A model generated the notes under the pieces. That model worked only from the letters and a program-made list of their open reading frames with translations, ran no database searches and was not told the origin of the DNA. A program made the translations under genes and the position numbers. Below are positions 54,930 to 62,798 of a stretch of 64,000 nucleotides of DNA, piece after piece. Each line of letters begins with the position of its first letter. Within the stretch, counting starts at the first letter, position 1. Origin of the DNA: Rhizobium leguminosarum bv. trifolii WSM2297 (GTDB lineage: Bacteria > Pseudomonadota > Alphaproteobacteria > Rhizobiales > Rhizobiaceae); contig NZ_JH719395.1 of NCBI RefSeq assembly GCF_000271845.1, positions 4,283,186 through 4,347,185 of the forward strand. The letters are read 5' to 3'.

Positions 54930-55277
54930 ATGTATCAGTTCTCTTATGCCGAAGTCATGCAGGACTCGGTGGCCGACGCGAAAGAGCGGGAATGGCAGGT
55001 CCTTGACCGCTCCATAGACCTGCTGTCGCTGGCGCGCGAAAAGGACAAATACGGCCGGGAAGCCATCGAAGCCCTGTTTTATACGCGCCGGGTCTGGGTC
55101 AGCTTCATCGAGGATCTGAAACATCCCGACAACCAGCTGGAGATCGAGCTCAGGGCCAACCTCATCTCGATCGCGATCTGGATATTGAAGGAATGCGACA
55201 GGATCCGAAAACGTCTGTCGAATAATTACCAGGGCATCATCGACGTTACCACCATCATCAGGGATGGACTTAAATGA
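54930..55277 (+). CDS. flaF: Flagellin synthesis regulator FlaF
   Basis: A 115-residue helical protein with the FlaF pattern ([36 protein letters not shown]). In Caulobacter and Brucella, FlaF is needed for flagellin translation or secretion, opposing FlbT. It overlaps flbT by 4 bp. Confidence 0.93.
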   Translation: MYQFSYAEVMQDSVADAKEREWQVLDRSIDLLSLAREKDKYGREAIEALFYTRRVWVSFIEDLKHPDNQLEIELRANLISIAIWILKECDRIRKRLSNNYQGIIDVTTIIRDGLK

Positions 55278-55723
55278 AAAGTACACTTCGCATTTCTCTG
55301 AAAGCCGGAGAAAGAATCTTCATCAACGGCGCCGTCCTGCGTGTCGACCGCAAGGTCGCGCTGGAATTCCTGAATGATGTGACGTTCCTTCTCGAAAACC
55401 ACGTCCTCCAGCCGGAAGGCGCCACCACGCCGCTGCGTCAGCTCTATTTCATCGCGCAGATGATCCTGATCAATCCCGAGGGCAAGGACCACTCGACGGC
55501 GATGTTCCGCAAGTCGATCACCATGCTGCTCAGTTGCTTCAAGAACGAGGAAATCCTCGCCGAACTGAAGCGCATCGATGCACTCGTCTCGACCGGCCGC
55601 GCTTTCGACGCGCTGAAGGCGATCCGCGGCCTCTACGCGATCGAAGACAATATCCTCAACAACCACGAAATGCCGCCGACGATGGTCGAGCAGATTCGCA
55701 GGGAGATTGCACCATGGCGGTAG
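55274..55723 (+). CDS. flbT: Flagellin mRNA regulator FlbT
   Basis: A 149-residue FlbT with [40 protein letters not shown] and [14 protein letters not shown]. FlbT binds the 5' leader of flagellin mRNA in Caulobacter; its targets here may be the structured leaders before flaA-flaC. It overlaps flgD by 10 bp. Confidence 0.95.
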   Translation: MKSTLRISLKAGERIFINGAVLRVDRKVALEFLNDVTFLLENHVLQPEGATTPLRQLYFIAQMILINPEGKDHSTAMFRKSITMLLSCFKNEEILAELKRIDALVSTGRAFDALKAIRGLYAIEDNILNNHEMPPTMVEQIRREIAPWR

Positions 55724-56148
55724 ATGCAACATCAGGCGTGACCACTTCGACATCGAACTCGACGAGTTCGGCCCAGAAGAAGGCGACGCTGAACTACGAC
55801 AATTTCCTTCAGCTGCTCATCGCGCAGATGAAAAATCAGGATCCGACCGATCCGGTCGATGCCAGCGAGCAGATGTCGCAGCTGGCAAGCTTCTCGCAGG
55901 TCGAGCAGACGATCCAGACCAACACCAAGCTGGATACACTTCTGTCGAGCTCGAGCCTCACCCAGGCAAGCAGCTACGTCGGAAAATACATGGAAAGCGC
56001 CGACGGTACTGTCAAAGGCATCGTCGATTCCGTCAAAGTTTATTCCGACGGCATCATTGCGACGACCAAGGATGGGGGTAAGATACTCGTGCAGGCGGGA
56101 ATCACTGTTGCCGACAAGGCGCCGACGACCACGACCAGCGATACCTGA
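55714..56148 (+). CDS. flgD: Hook-cap protein FlgD
   Basis: A 144-residue short Flg[41 protein letters not shown]. The C-terminal Ig-like domain found in enteric FlgD is missing, so it is about 80 residues shorter, as is common in rhizobia. It caps the growing hook. Confidence 0.94.
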   Translation: MAVDATSGVTTSTSNSTSSAQKKATLNYDNFLQLLIAQMKNQDPTDPVDASEQMSQLASFSQVEQTIQTNTKLDTLLSSSSLTQASSYVGKYMESADGTVKGIVDSVKVYSDGIIATTKDGGKILVQAGITVADKAPTTTTSDT

Positions 56149-56237
56149 TACCGCGGCGCCGACGCGCCGGGTGATACCAACCAATAGCGGCCCGGCCACG
56201 GCGGGGCTGCTTCGAGGCGATATGAGGTTGCCTTCAG

Positions 56238-56504
56238 ATGAATGAAGCTGATGCATTGGATCTGTTCCAGGCGGCGATCTGGACTGTCCTGATTTCCTCC
56301 GGTCCCGCCGTTCTCGCCGCGATGGTGGTGGGTCTCGTCATTGCCTTGATCCAGGCGCTGACCCAGGTGCAGGAAGCGACACTGACCTTCGTGCCGAAGA
56401 TCGTTGCCGTGCTGGTCGTGGTCGGTGTCACAGCGCCCTTCGTCGGCTCGCAGATCTCGATTTTCACCAATCTGGTTTTCTCGCGCATACAGTCGGGCTT
56501 CTGA
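56238..56504 (+). CDS. fliQ: Flagellar export gate protein FliQ
   Basis: An 88-residue protein with two membrane helices (VLISSGPAVLAAMVVGLVIA and KIVAVLVVVGVTAPFVGSQI) and the FliQ motif LIQALTQVQEATLTFVPK between them. It belongs to the FliP5-FliQ4-FliR1 gate. It is 89 bp after flgD. Confidence 0.94.
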   Translation: MNEADALDLFQAAIWTVLISSGPAVLAAMVVGLVIALIQALTQVQEATLTFVPKIVAVLVVVGVTAPFVGSQISIFTNLVFSRIQSGF

Positions 56505-56510
56505 GCCACC

Positions 56511-56536
56511 TTCGCGCAAGCTTCGCCATTTAATTC
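56511..56536 (+). promoter_or_regulatory. CGCAAG-N9-TTA box before flhA
   Basis: TTCGCGCAAG, 9 bases, then TTAATT, about 73 bp before flhA and 6 bases after the fliQ stop; it suggests a promoter for the flhA unit. Confidence 0.55.
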
Positions 56537-56592
56537 TCGATCCGAATTGGCGGACCTTATGTCCGCTCCTCTCATGAAGAGACGGTATCGTT

Positions 56593-58680
56593 ATGGCGCA
56601 ACCACCTGCACTCCCCCTTCCGAAAGTCGTCCCGAGTCTGCGCGACGTCGGTTTCGCCCTCGGCATCATCGGCATCATCTGCATTCTCTTCCTGCCGATC
56701 CCGCCGTTCCTGATCGATATGGGGCTGGCCTTCTCGATCGCCTTCTCGGTGCTGATCCTGATGGTTGCACTGTGGATCCAGAAACCGCTCGATTTCTCGT
56801 CTTTCCCGACCATTCTGCTGATCGCGACGATGACCCGGCTGGCGCTGAACATCGCGACAACGCGCGTCATCCTGTCCCACGGCAATGAAGGTCACGATGC
56901 AGCCGGCGGCGTCATCGCCGGTTTCGCAAGCCTGGTGATGTCCGGCGACTTCGTCATCGGTCTGATCGTCTTCCTGATCCTCATCACCATCAACTTCATC
57001 GTCATCACCAAGGGCGCCACGCGTATCGCCGAAGTCGGCGCGCGTTTCACCCTCGATGCCATCCCGGGCAAGCAGATGTCGATCGACGCCGATCTTTCGG
57101 CCGGCATCATCGACGAGAAGGAAGCCCAACGCCGGCGCAGAGAGCTCGAAGAGGAAAGCTCCTTCTTCGGGGCGATGGACGGTGCCTCGAAATTCGTCCG
57201 CGGCGATGCCGTTGCCGGCCTGATCATCACCGCCATCAACGTCTTCGGCGGCATCATCATCGGCTACTTCCGCCACGGCATGCCGATCGGCGAGGCGGCC
57301 GACGTCTTCGTCAAGCTCTCCGTCGGCGACGGCCTCGTCTCGCAGATGCCGGCCCTCATCGTCTCGCTCGCCGCCGGTCTTCTCGTCTCGCGCGGCGGCA
57401 CCACCGGCTCCACCGACCAGGCTGTCGTCAACCAGTTGAGCGGTTACCCCCGCGCGCTCTCGGTCTCCGCCGTGCTGATGTTCGTGCTCGCCCTGATGCC
57501 GGGCCTGCCCTTTGTCCCCTTCGTGATCCTCGGCAGCCTTCTTGCCTTCGGCGCCTGGTTCATTCCGCGTCAGGTCGAGGCTGAAAACAGGCTTCGCCGC
57601 GAGCAGGAGGAAAAAAAGGTCGTCCAGAGCAAGGAGCTGGAAAAGGATTCGGTCAAGTCGGTGCTGCGGACCTCCGAGATCGAGCTCGCGCTCGGCAAGA
57701 TGGTCTCGACACGCCTGCTCGGCGCCCACCAGGAGCTCGCCTTCCGCGTCGGCAAGATGCGCAAGAAGTTCGCCACGCAATACGGTTTCGTCGTGCCCGA
57801 GATCAAGGTCACCGACGATATCGCCATCGCCGAGAAGTCCTACCAGATCCGCATCCACGGCACGACGGTCGCCTCCAACCTGCTGCGCGTCGGCGAAGTC
57901 CTGGTTGTCACCGGCGCCGGCCGCCGGCCGAGCATCCCCGGCGACGAGATCCGCGAACCCGCCTTCGGCATGCCTGCCGTGTCGATCCTCGAAAACTTTG
58001 CCGACGATCTGAAACGCGAAGGCTTCCAGCCGATCGACAACGTCTCCGTCGTGCTCACCCATATGAGCGAGGTCATCCGCAACAACCTGCCGCAGCTTCT
58101 GTCCTACAAGGACGTCAAGGTGCTGATCGATCGCCTCGATCCCGAATACAAGAAGCTCGCCGACGAGATCTGCTCGTCGCACATGTCTTATTCGGGCCTG
58201 CAGGCGGTGCTCAAGCTCCTGCTTGCCGAACGTGTCTCGATCCGCAACCTGCACCTCATTCTCGAAGCGGTGGCCGAGCTCGCCCCGCATGTCAGGAAGA
58301 CCGAGCAGATCGTCGAGCATGTCCGCATCCGCATGGCCCAGCAGCTCTGCGGCGACCTTGCCGACAACGGCGTGCTGCGCGTGCTGAGACTCGGCAGCAA
58401 ATGGGATCTGGCTTTCCACCAGGCCCTGAAGCGCGACGCCAAGGGCGAGGTGATCGAATTCGACATCGACCCGCGCAGCCTGGAAGAATTCAGCGAGCAG
58501 GCCACCAAAGTTATCCGTGAGTTCATGGATCGCGGCCTGCCATTCGCCCTTGTCACGTCGCCGGAAACACGCTCCTATGTGCGCATGATCATCGAACGGC
58601 TGTTCGCCACGCTCCCGGTCCTGTCGCATGTCGAACTGGCCAAGGGCATCGAGATAAAGATTTTGGGCTCTATTTCATGA
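56593..58680 (+). CDS. flhA: Flagellar export gate protein FlhA
   Basis: A 695-residue FlhA with eight membrane helices in the first 325 residues, the cytoplasmic FHIPEP loop ([20 protein letters not shown] and [11 protein letters not shown]) and a large C-terminal domain (about 360-690) with [19 protein letters not shown]. It forms the nonameric substrate-docking ring. It overlaps fliR by 4 bp. Confidence 0.97.
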   Translation: MAQPPALPLPKVVPSLRDVGFALGIIGIICILFLPIPPFLIDMGLAFSIAFSVLILMVALWIQKPLDFSSFPTILLIATMTRLALNIATTRVILSHGNEGHDAAGGVIAGFASLVMSGDFVIGLIVFLILITINFIVITKGATRIAEVGARFTLDAIPGKQMSIDADLSAGIIDEKEAQRRRRELEEESSFFGAMDGASKFVRGDAVAGLIITAINVFGGIIIGYFRHGMPIGEAADVFVKLSVGDGLVSQMPALIVSLAAGLLVSRGGTTGSTDQAVVNQLSGYPRALSVSAVLMFVLALMPGLPFVPFVILGSLLAFGAWFIPRQVEAENRLRREQEEKKVVQSKELEKDSVKSVLRTSEIELALGKMVSTRLLGAHQELAFRVGKMRKKFATQYGFVVPEIKVTDDIAIAEKSYQIRIHGTTVASNLLRVGEVLVVTGAGRRPSIPGDEIREPAFGMPAVSILENFADDLKREGFQPIDNVSVVLTHMSEVIRNNLPQLLSYKDVKVLIDRLDPEYKKLADEICSSHMSYSGLQAVLKLLLAERVSIRNLHLILEAVAELAPHVRKTEQIVEHVRIRMAQQLCGDLADNGVLRVLRLGSKWDLAFHQALKRDAKGEVIEFDIDPRSLEEFSEQATKVIREFMDRGLPFALVTSPETRSYVRMIIERLFATLPVLSHVELAKGIEIKILGSIS

Positions 58681-59429
58681 TAACAGACCCGCAAGGGACC
58701 GTTCTCGCGCTGTTTCTGGTTTTCTGCCGGATCGGTGGCTGTGTGCTGGCTCTTCCGGGTTTTTCCTCGGCGCGCGTGCCCGACCAGTTGCGCGTCTTCA
58801 TCGCCGGGGCGCTGTCGATTGCCGTCATGCCGCTGCTCTGGGACACTGTCTATCCCGCCGTTCACACCAGTTCCGGGACCTATATCGGCCTGATTTTCAG
58901 CGAATCGCTGATCGGCGTGATGTACGGCATGCTGGCGCGGATTTACACCCTCGGCATGCAGTTCGCCGCGACGATCCTTGCCACGATGGTCGGCTATACC
59001 CAGCCGGGGTCGGCAGACATCATCGAAGACACGCCGGAGAGCAGTCTGTCCGGCTTCATCACCTTTGCCGGCATCATGATTCTCTTCATCATGGATTTCC
59101 ATCACATCGTCTTCCGAGCGCTGATGGATTCCTACACCACCATGCCCTTCGGCGGCCTGATGCAGATGCGCGCGACGCTGATCTCCTTTACCGATACGCT
59201 GGAGCAGACCACCTACATCATGCTGCGGCTGTCGAGCCCGTTTTTGATCTACGGCCTGATCTTCAACGTCTCGATCGGCTTCATCAACAAGCTGGCGCCG
59301 CAGATCCCGGTCTACTTCATCTCCACACCCTACCTGCTGATGGGCGGGCTATTCCTGATCTATTTCTCGATTGCGGCGTTGGTCAGCCAGTTCGGCCAGT
59401 CCTTCGGCTCGATCTATATCGGGCGATGA
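58677..59429 (+). CDS. fliR: Flagellar export gate protein FliR
   Basis: A 250-residue FliR with about six membrane helices: [20 protein letters not shown] at the start and [14 protein letters not shown] sequence ([20 protein letters not shown]) near the C-terminus. It completes the FliPQR gate. Confidence 0.95.
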   Translation: MITDPQGTVLALFLVFCRIGGCVLALPGFSSARVPDQLRVFIAGALSIAVMPLLWDTVYPAVHTSSGTYIGLIFSESLIGVMYGMLARIYTLGMQFAATILATMVGYTQPGSADIIEDTPESSLSGFITFAGIMILFIMDFHHIVFRALMDSYTTMPFGGLMQMRATLISFTDTLEQTTYIMLRLSSPFLIYGLIFNVSIGFINKLAPQIPVYFISTPYLLMGGLFLIYFSIAALVSQFGQSFGSIYIGR

Positions 59430-59436
59430 GGCTGTC

Positions 59437-59850
59437 ATGGTCGAGAAGAACCGTTCCCAGAAGCTCAAGCGACTGCTCTCGGTGCAGCGGCATATCGAAA
59501 GGATGGCCGAGAACGATCTGGCCGAAACCAGCCGCCAACGTGTCGAAGTCAATGTGGCGATGGACGACGTCATCCTCGCGCTCGGCTCGATGGATCCCGT
59601 CCACCATGCCTTCTCGCAGAATTACGCCGACCGATTCGGCAGGCTCTCCATCAAGGACAAGCAGCTGACCGGCATGCAGGAGGTCCACGAGATGCGGCTG
59701 GCGCGCGAGCGCGCCAAGGGCGACCGTTTCGAAGAAGGCATGAAGGAGGCCCTTGAGGCCGAGCGCCGCGAGGCCGACGACAATGCCGTCTATGATGTCA
59801 TCGATCAGCAATTCGCAACGCCAGCCTCCAGCAAGCTTCGAAACCCATAG
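59437..59850 (+). CDS. FliJ-like coiled-coil protein
   Basis: A 137-residue, charged, almost entirely helical protein 7 bp after fliR. It starts SQKLKRLLSVQRHIERMAEN and continues with KQLTGMQEVHEMRLARERAK, the two-helix hairpin layout of FliJ, which links FliI to FlhA and escorts chaperones. FliJ is poorly conserved in sequence, and no other candidate is seen in the window. Assignment is by shape, size and position. Confidence 0.7.
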   Translation: MVEKNRSQKLKRLLSVQRHIERMAENDLAETSRQRVEVNVAMDDVILALGSMDPVHHAFSQNYADRFGRLSIKDKQLTGMQEVHEMRLARERAKGDRFEEGMKEALEAERREADDNAVYDVIDQQFATPASSKLRNP

Positions 59851-59881
59851 TCGTTACGATCTTAATTTAGAGGATTGTAAC

Positions 59882-60445
59882 GTGGCTATTTCGCCCCCCA
59901 GTGATCTGGTCCTGGACGTTGTCAAAGCTGCCGACCCCATGGAGGTTCAGGCGGCCCAGGAAAAATTGAAGGCAAATCGTGCGGCCTTTGCCGCAACGAG
60001 CCTCGCCGAGAACGGCAAGGGCTTCTCCAATACGGTCGATGTTCTCGACCATATCGGCGAGAAGAGCGGCCTCAACAACATCCAGAACCGTGCCAAGGCT
60101 GAGGAAGTGCCGGAAAGCTACCGGAAATTCGAGGCTATGGTTCTGCAGAATTTCGTCAAGTCCATGCTGCCGAGCGAAAGCGAGGAGGTCTACGGCAAGG
60201 GCGCGACCGGCGATATCTGGAAAGGCATGATGGCCGAGCAGCTCGGCAACACCATGGCCAAGGGTGATGGCATCGGCATCGCCAAGCAGATGTACAGCGA
60301 GCAGCTGCGCCGGCAGGAAGGCAAGGTCGTCAATGCCTCGACCGATGATCATGACCGCAACACCGCGATCAGCATGATCGACGACTTCCAGCGCAAGACC
60401 TTTGGCACGCCGACGGCCGACGCCAAGACCGATAGAACCGGATGA
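59882..60445 (+). CDS. Rod-binding protein, FlgJ N-terminal domain type
   Basis: A 187-residue protein starting with GTG (AGAGGA 7 bases upstream). The core, YRKFEAMVLQNFVKSMLPSE, GDIWKGMMAEQLGNTMAKGD and GIGIAKQMYSEQL, is the rod-binding/rod-capping domain found at the N-terminus of FlgJ. The muramidase half is absent and is presumably supplied by the separate enzyme at 49373. It should cap the growing rod in the periplasm. Confidence 0.88.
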   Translation: MAISPPSDLVLDVVKAADPMEVQAAQEKLKANRAAFAATSLAENGKGFSNTVDVLDHIGEKSGLNNIQNRAKAEEVPESYRKFEAMVLQNFVKSMLPSESEEVYGKGATGDIWKGMMAEQLGNTMAKGDGIGIAKQMYSEQLRRQEGKVVNASTDDHDRNTAISMIDDFQRKTFGTPTADAKTDRTG

Positions 60446-60493
60446 TTTTAGGCCCGTTGGCCTAATCTGAATCCTGTTCTCACTCAAATAGTT

Positions 60494-60542
60494 AGAGCAC
60501 GATGTCGTGCGAATGCCGCGCATTCTTTTCGGCATCACGCTC
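60494..60542. repeat. Dispersed palindromic repeat of the Rhizobiales type
   Basis: AGAGCACGATGTCGTGCG starts at 60494, GAATGC-CGC-GCATTC follows (60511-60525) and TTTTCGGCATCACGCTC ends it. It resembles, from memory, the roughly 50-bp element with ends GAGCATGATG and CATCATGCTC scattered through rhizobial and Brucella genomes between genes. It fills most of the 60446-60567 gap. Confidence 0.5.
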
Positions 60543-60567
60543 CAAGCGACGCATAACCGAGGGTACA

Positions 60568-60933
60568 ATGGAAATAGTTTCGAACGAATACAGGATCAAA
60601 TCCGTTCTCGGACGCCTCGAAATGATCATCGACAATGAGAACACCCGGATCGGCAGCGATCCGCAGTTCGATCTCAAGGTCTCCAATGCGCATAAGAGCC
60701 GCTGCCTCTACGAGCTGTCGATGCTCTTCCGCGACACCGATCCAGCCGAGCTTGCCGCTGCCCATCTCGATCAGCTGCATGGCCTGAAGAAGAAGCTGGT
60801 TCTCAATGCCCGTCGGGTCGAGGCGCATCTCGAAGCGGTCCGCGCGGTTGCCGATCTGCTGAAGAACGCCGTTCAGGACGCCGATGCCGACGGCACCTAT
60901 TCCCAGGAACAATTCGCCGCGCGTGGAAACTGA
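60568..60933 (+). CDS. Small helical protein, possible FlgN-type chaperone
   Basis: A 121-residue helical protein (RIKSVLGRLEMIIDNENTRI; LDQLHGLKKKLVLNARRVEA; LEAVRAVADLLKNAVQDADA). The long helices and the motif with Asn-Ala-Arg resemble FlgN, the export chaperone of FlgK and FlgL, but the match is weak. Its stop overlaps the next gene by one base. If not FlgN, it is an unknown flagellar accessory protein. Confidence 0.6.
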   Translation: MEIVSNEYRIKSVLGRLEMIIDNENTRIGSDPQFDLKVSNAHKSRCLYELSMLFRDTDPAELAAAHLDQLHGLKKKLVLNARRVEAHLEAVRAVADLLKNAVQDADADGTYSQEQFAARGN

Positions 60934-61472
60934 TGATCAAGCTCGTCCTCACCGGTGTCTGGGTTTGCGCCATCACCTTGGCATCGGTCTATTTCTCGGT
61001 GTACCTGGCGACTGCGCCGGCGCCCGCGGCATCCGATTCCAAGCAGAGCGCCCTCGAACTGGTGAAGGGTGAAACCATCACGGTACCGATCATCGGTAAC
61101 GGCGCGATCACCGGCTACTTCCTCGGCCGCGTTTCCTTCATGATGAACAAGGAGATGCTGAAGGGCGTGACGCTGCCGCTGGCCGAGATGACCACGGACG
61201 AGCTTTTCAGCTTGCTCGTCGGCAACAAGATGGTCGATATCGCCCACATCAAATCCTTCGATCCGAAGGCCTTCCGCGAAGAGATCAAGAAGGGCATGAA
61301 CGAGCGCCTCGGCGGCGAATATGTCGCCGACGTGATGCTGGAGCAGCTCGACTATCTCTCCAAGGACGATGTGAAGGAAAGCTCCGCCGGGCAACCGAAA
61401 AAGGTGGGCAAACCGGTCAGCATCGTCGAGACCGCACCGGCTGGCGAAGCGCCGGCTCCGGCCGCACACTAG
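60933..61472 (+). CDS. Single-span membrane protein with a FliL-like periplasmic domain
   Basis: A 179-residue protein with an N-terminal membrane helix (LVLTGVWVCAITLASVYFSV) and a periplasmic domain ending FREEIKKGMNERLGGEYVAD and VMLEQLDYLSKDDV, which has the helix-plus-strand layout of FliL. It overlaps the previous gene by 1 bp and is the last gene before a strong terminator. Function is not established; a stator-related role is inference. Confidence 0.7.
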   Translation: MIKLVLTGVWVCAITLASVYFSVYLATAPAPAASDSKQSALELVKGETITVPIIGNGAITGYFLGRVSFMMNKEMLKGVTLPLAEMTTDELFSLLVGNKMVDIAHIKSFDPKAFREEIKKGMNERLGGEYVADVMLEQLDYLSKDDVKESSAGQPKKVGKPVSIVETAPAGEAPAPAAH

Positions 61473-61491
61473 ATATTACAGTATCATCGAC

Positions 61492-61520
61492 GAAAACGGC
61501 GCCGCAGGGCGCCGTTTTTC
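61492..61520 (+). terminator. Intrinsic terminator closing the flagellar region
   Basis: AAAACGGCGCC (61493-61503) pairs with GGCGCCGTTTT (61508-61518) across GCAG, with a short T-run. Confidence 0.93.
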
Positions 61521-61758
61521 GTTTGGCCGGAGTGGTTAACAAACCACTTATGCGAGCATGGAAATTCAAGGAATTTTCCTAAGGGTTGTTTGAAACCGTC
61601 CTGTTATACCACTCTCACAGCTTGGCATGTGCCGCTTCCGAAATCGGGGCGACGCCGTCACGGCGGGACGCGACCGGTGCTTTCGAGAGCCGGTGCGGAG
61701 GTGTGGGCTTGTTTTCCGGGATGTCGGGCGGATGAAGCATCCTCGGCAGGAGGTAGGA

Positions 61759-62598
61759 ATGAATCTGATTGCAAACTTCGCGGTGCTCGCATCGCGGCGG
61801 ACGATCTTCGATCTGCCGGTCTGCGATCTCGGCTGGGACGACGCCCTCGTTTTCATCAACGAGCTGGCCTCCATTCCCGTCGGCCAGACCGTGGTTTGCT
61901 TCGTCAACGCCCACAACATGCTGACCGCGCTGCGCGACGACGAATACTACCGGATCATGTCGCACAATCTGGTGCTGCCGGATGGCATCGGCCTCAACAT
62001 CGCATCGCAGATCGCCCATGGTTCGCCCTTTCCCGCCAACCTGAACGGCACCGATTTCGTGCCGGCCTTCCTCACCTTCATGGAGCCCCCGCGCCGCATT
62101 GGTCTCATCGGCGGCACGCGTTCGGTGGTCGAGGCGGCGGCGGAAAATTTCCGCAGGCATACACCCTGGCACGAATTCATCGTCGTTTCCGACGGTTATT
62201 TCGACAAGGTCGATTCATCCGCGGTGACCGAGGAGATCGAGCGCCAGAAACTCGATATCCTGATCGTCGGCATGGGAACACCGCTGCAGGAGAAATGGGT
62301 CCACGACAATATCCGTGCCGATCATGCCCGCCTGGTGCTGACGGTCGGCGCTCTCTTCGACTTCGTCTCCGGCGCCGTGCCGCGCGCACCGAAGACGGTG
62401 CGGATGATGCGCCTGGAATGGGCCTATCGCATGATGCAGGAACCGTCGCGCCTCTGGCGCCGCTACGTCATCGGCATCCCGATCTTCCTTTTCCATGTCC
62501 TGCGCTACCGCTTCCAACGGCGTGAAAGAATTCTCAGCCAGCCGGAAGAGCATCACACCGTGCTGCAGCCGCCGTCGGATCATAAGAAGGCGAGCTAG
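61759..62598 (+). CDS. WecG/TagA/CpsF-family glycosyltransferase
   Basis: A 279-residue GT26-type enzyme. Family features are VCFVNAHNMLTALRDDEYYR, LVLPDGIGLNIASQ, NGTDFVPAFL, RIGLIGGTRSVVEAAAENFR, VGMGTPLQEKWVHDN and VGALFDFVSGAVPRAPKTVR. These enzymes add a sugar to a lipid-linked precursor of a surface polysaccharide. AGGAGG lies a few bases before ATG 61759. Together with the next gene it suggests a surface-polysaccharide locus to the right. The gap 61521-61758 shows nothing further I can support. Confidence 0.9.
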   Translation: MNLIANFAVLASRRTIFDLPVCDLGWDDALVFINELASIPVGQTVVCFVNAHNMLTALRDDEYYRIMSHNLVLPDGIGLNIASQIAHGSPFPANLNGTDFVPAFLTFMEPPRRIGLIGGTRSVVEAAAENFRRHTPWHEFIVVSDGYFDKVDSSAVTEEIERQKLDILIVGMGTPLQEKWVHDNIRADHARLVLTVGALFDFVSGAVPRAPKTVRMMRLEWAYRMMQEPSRLWRRYVIGIPIFLFHVLRYRFQRRERILSQPEEHHTVLQPPSDHKKAS

Positions 62599-62798
62599 CT
62601 GACGCGCAGCCGGTCTTTCCAAGGACGCCGTCGCACTCTGCAACGCATCTTTGAATCGTTTTCGATCCGAGGAGCGATGCTCAGTTCTTACACGCTGCGG
62701 TTAACCATTTCTTTGCCATGAATATTTAGACTGGCTTAATCATCTGCATCCGTGCCGATGAGCGAATTCGGCCATCCTGTGCATGAGATGTGGCGCAA

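Noticed and set aside
56572..58629. 685-codon leftward frame across flhA
   Set aside because: Antisense shadow rich in Asp, Arg and His; flhA has all family motifs.
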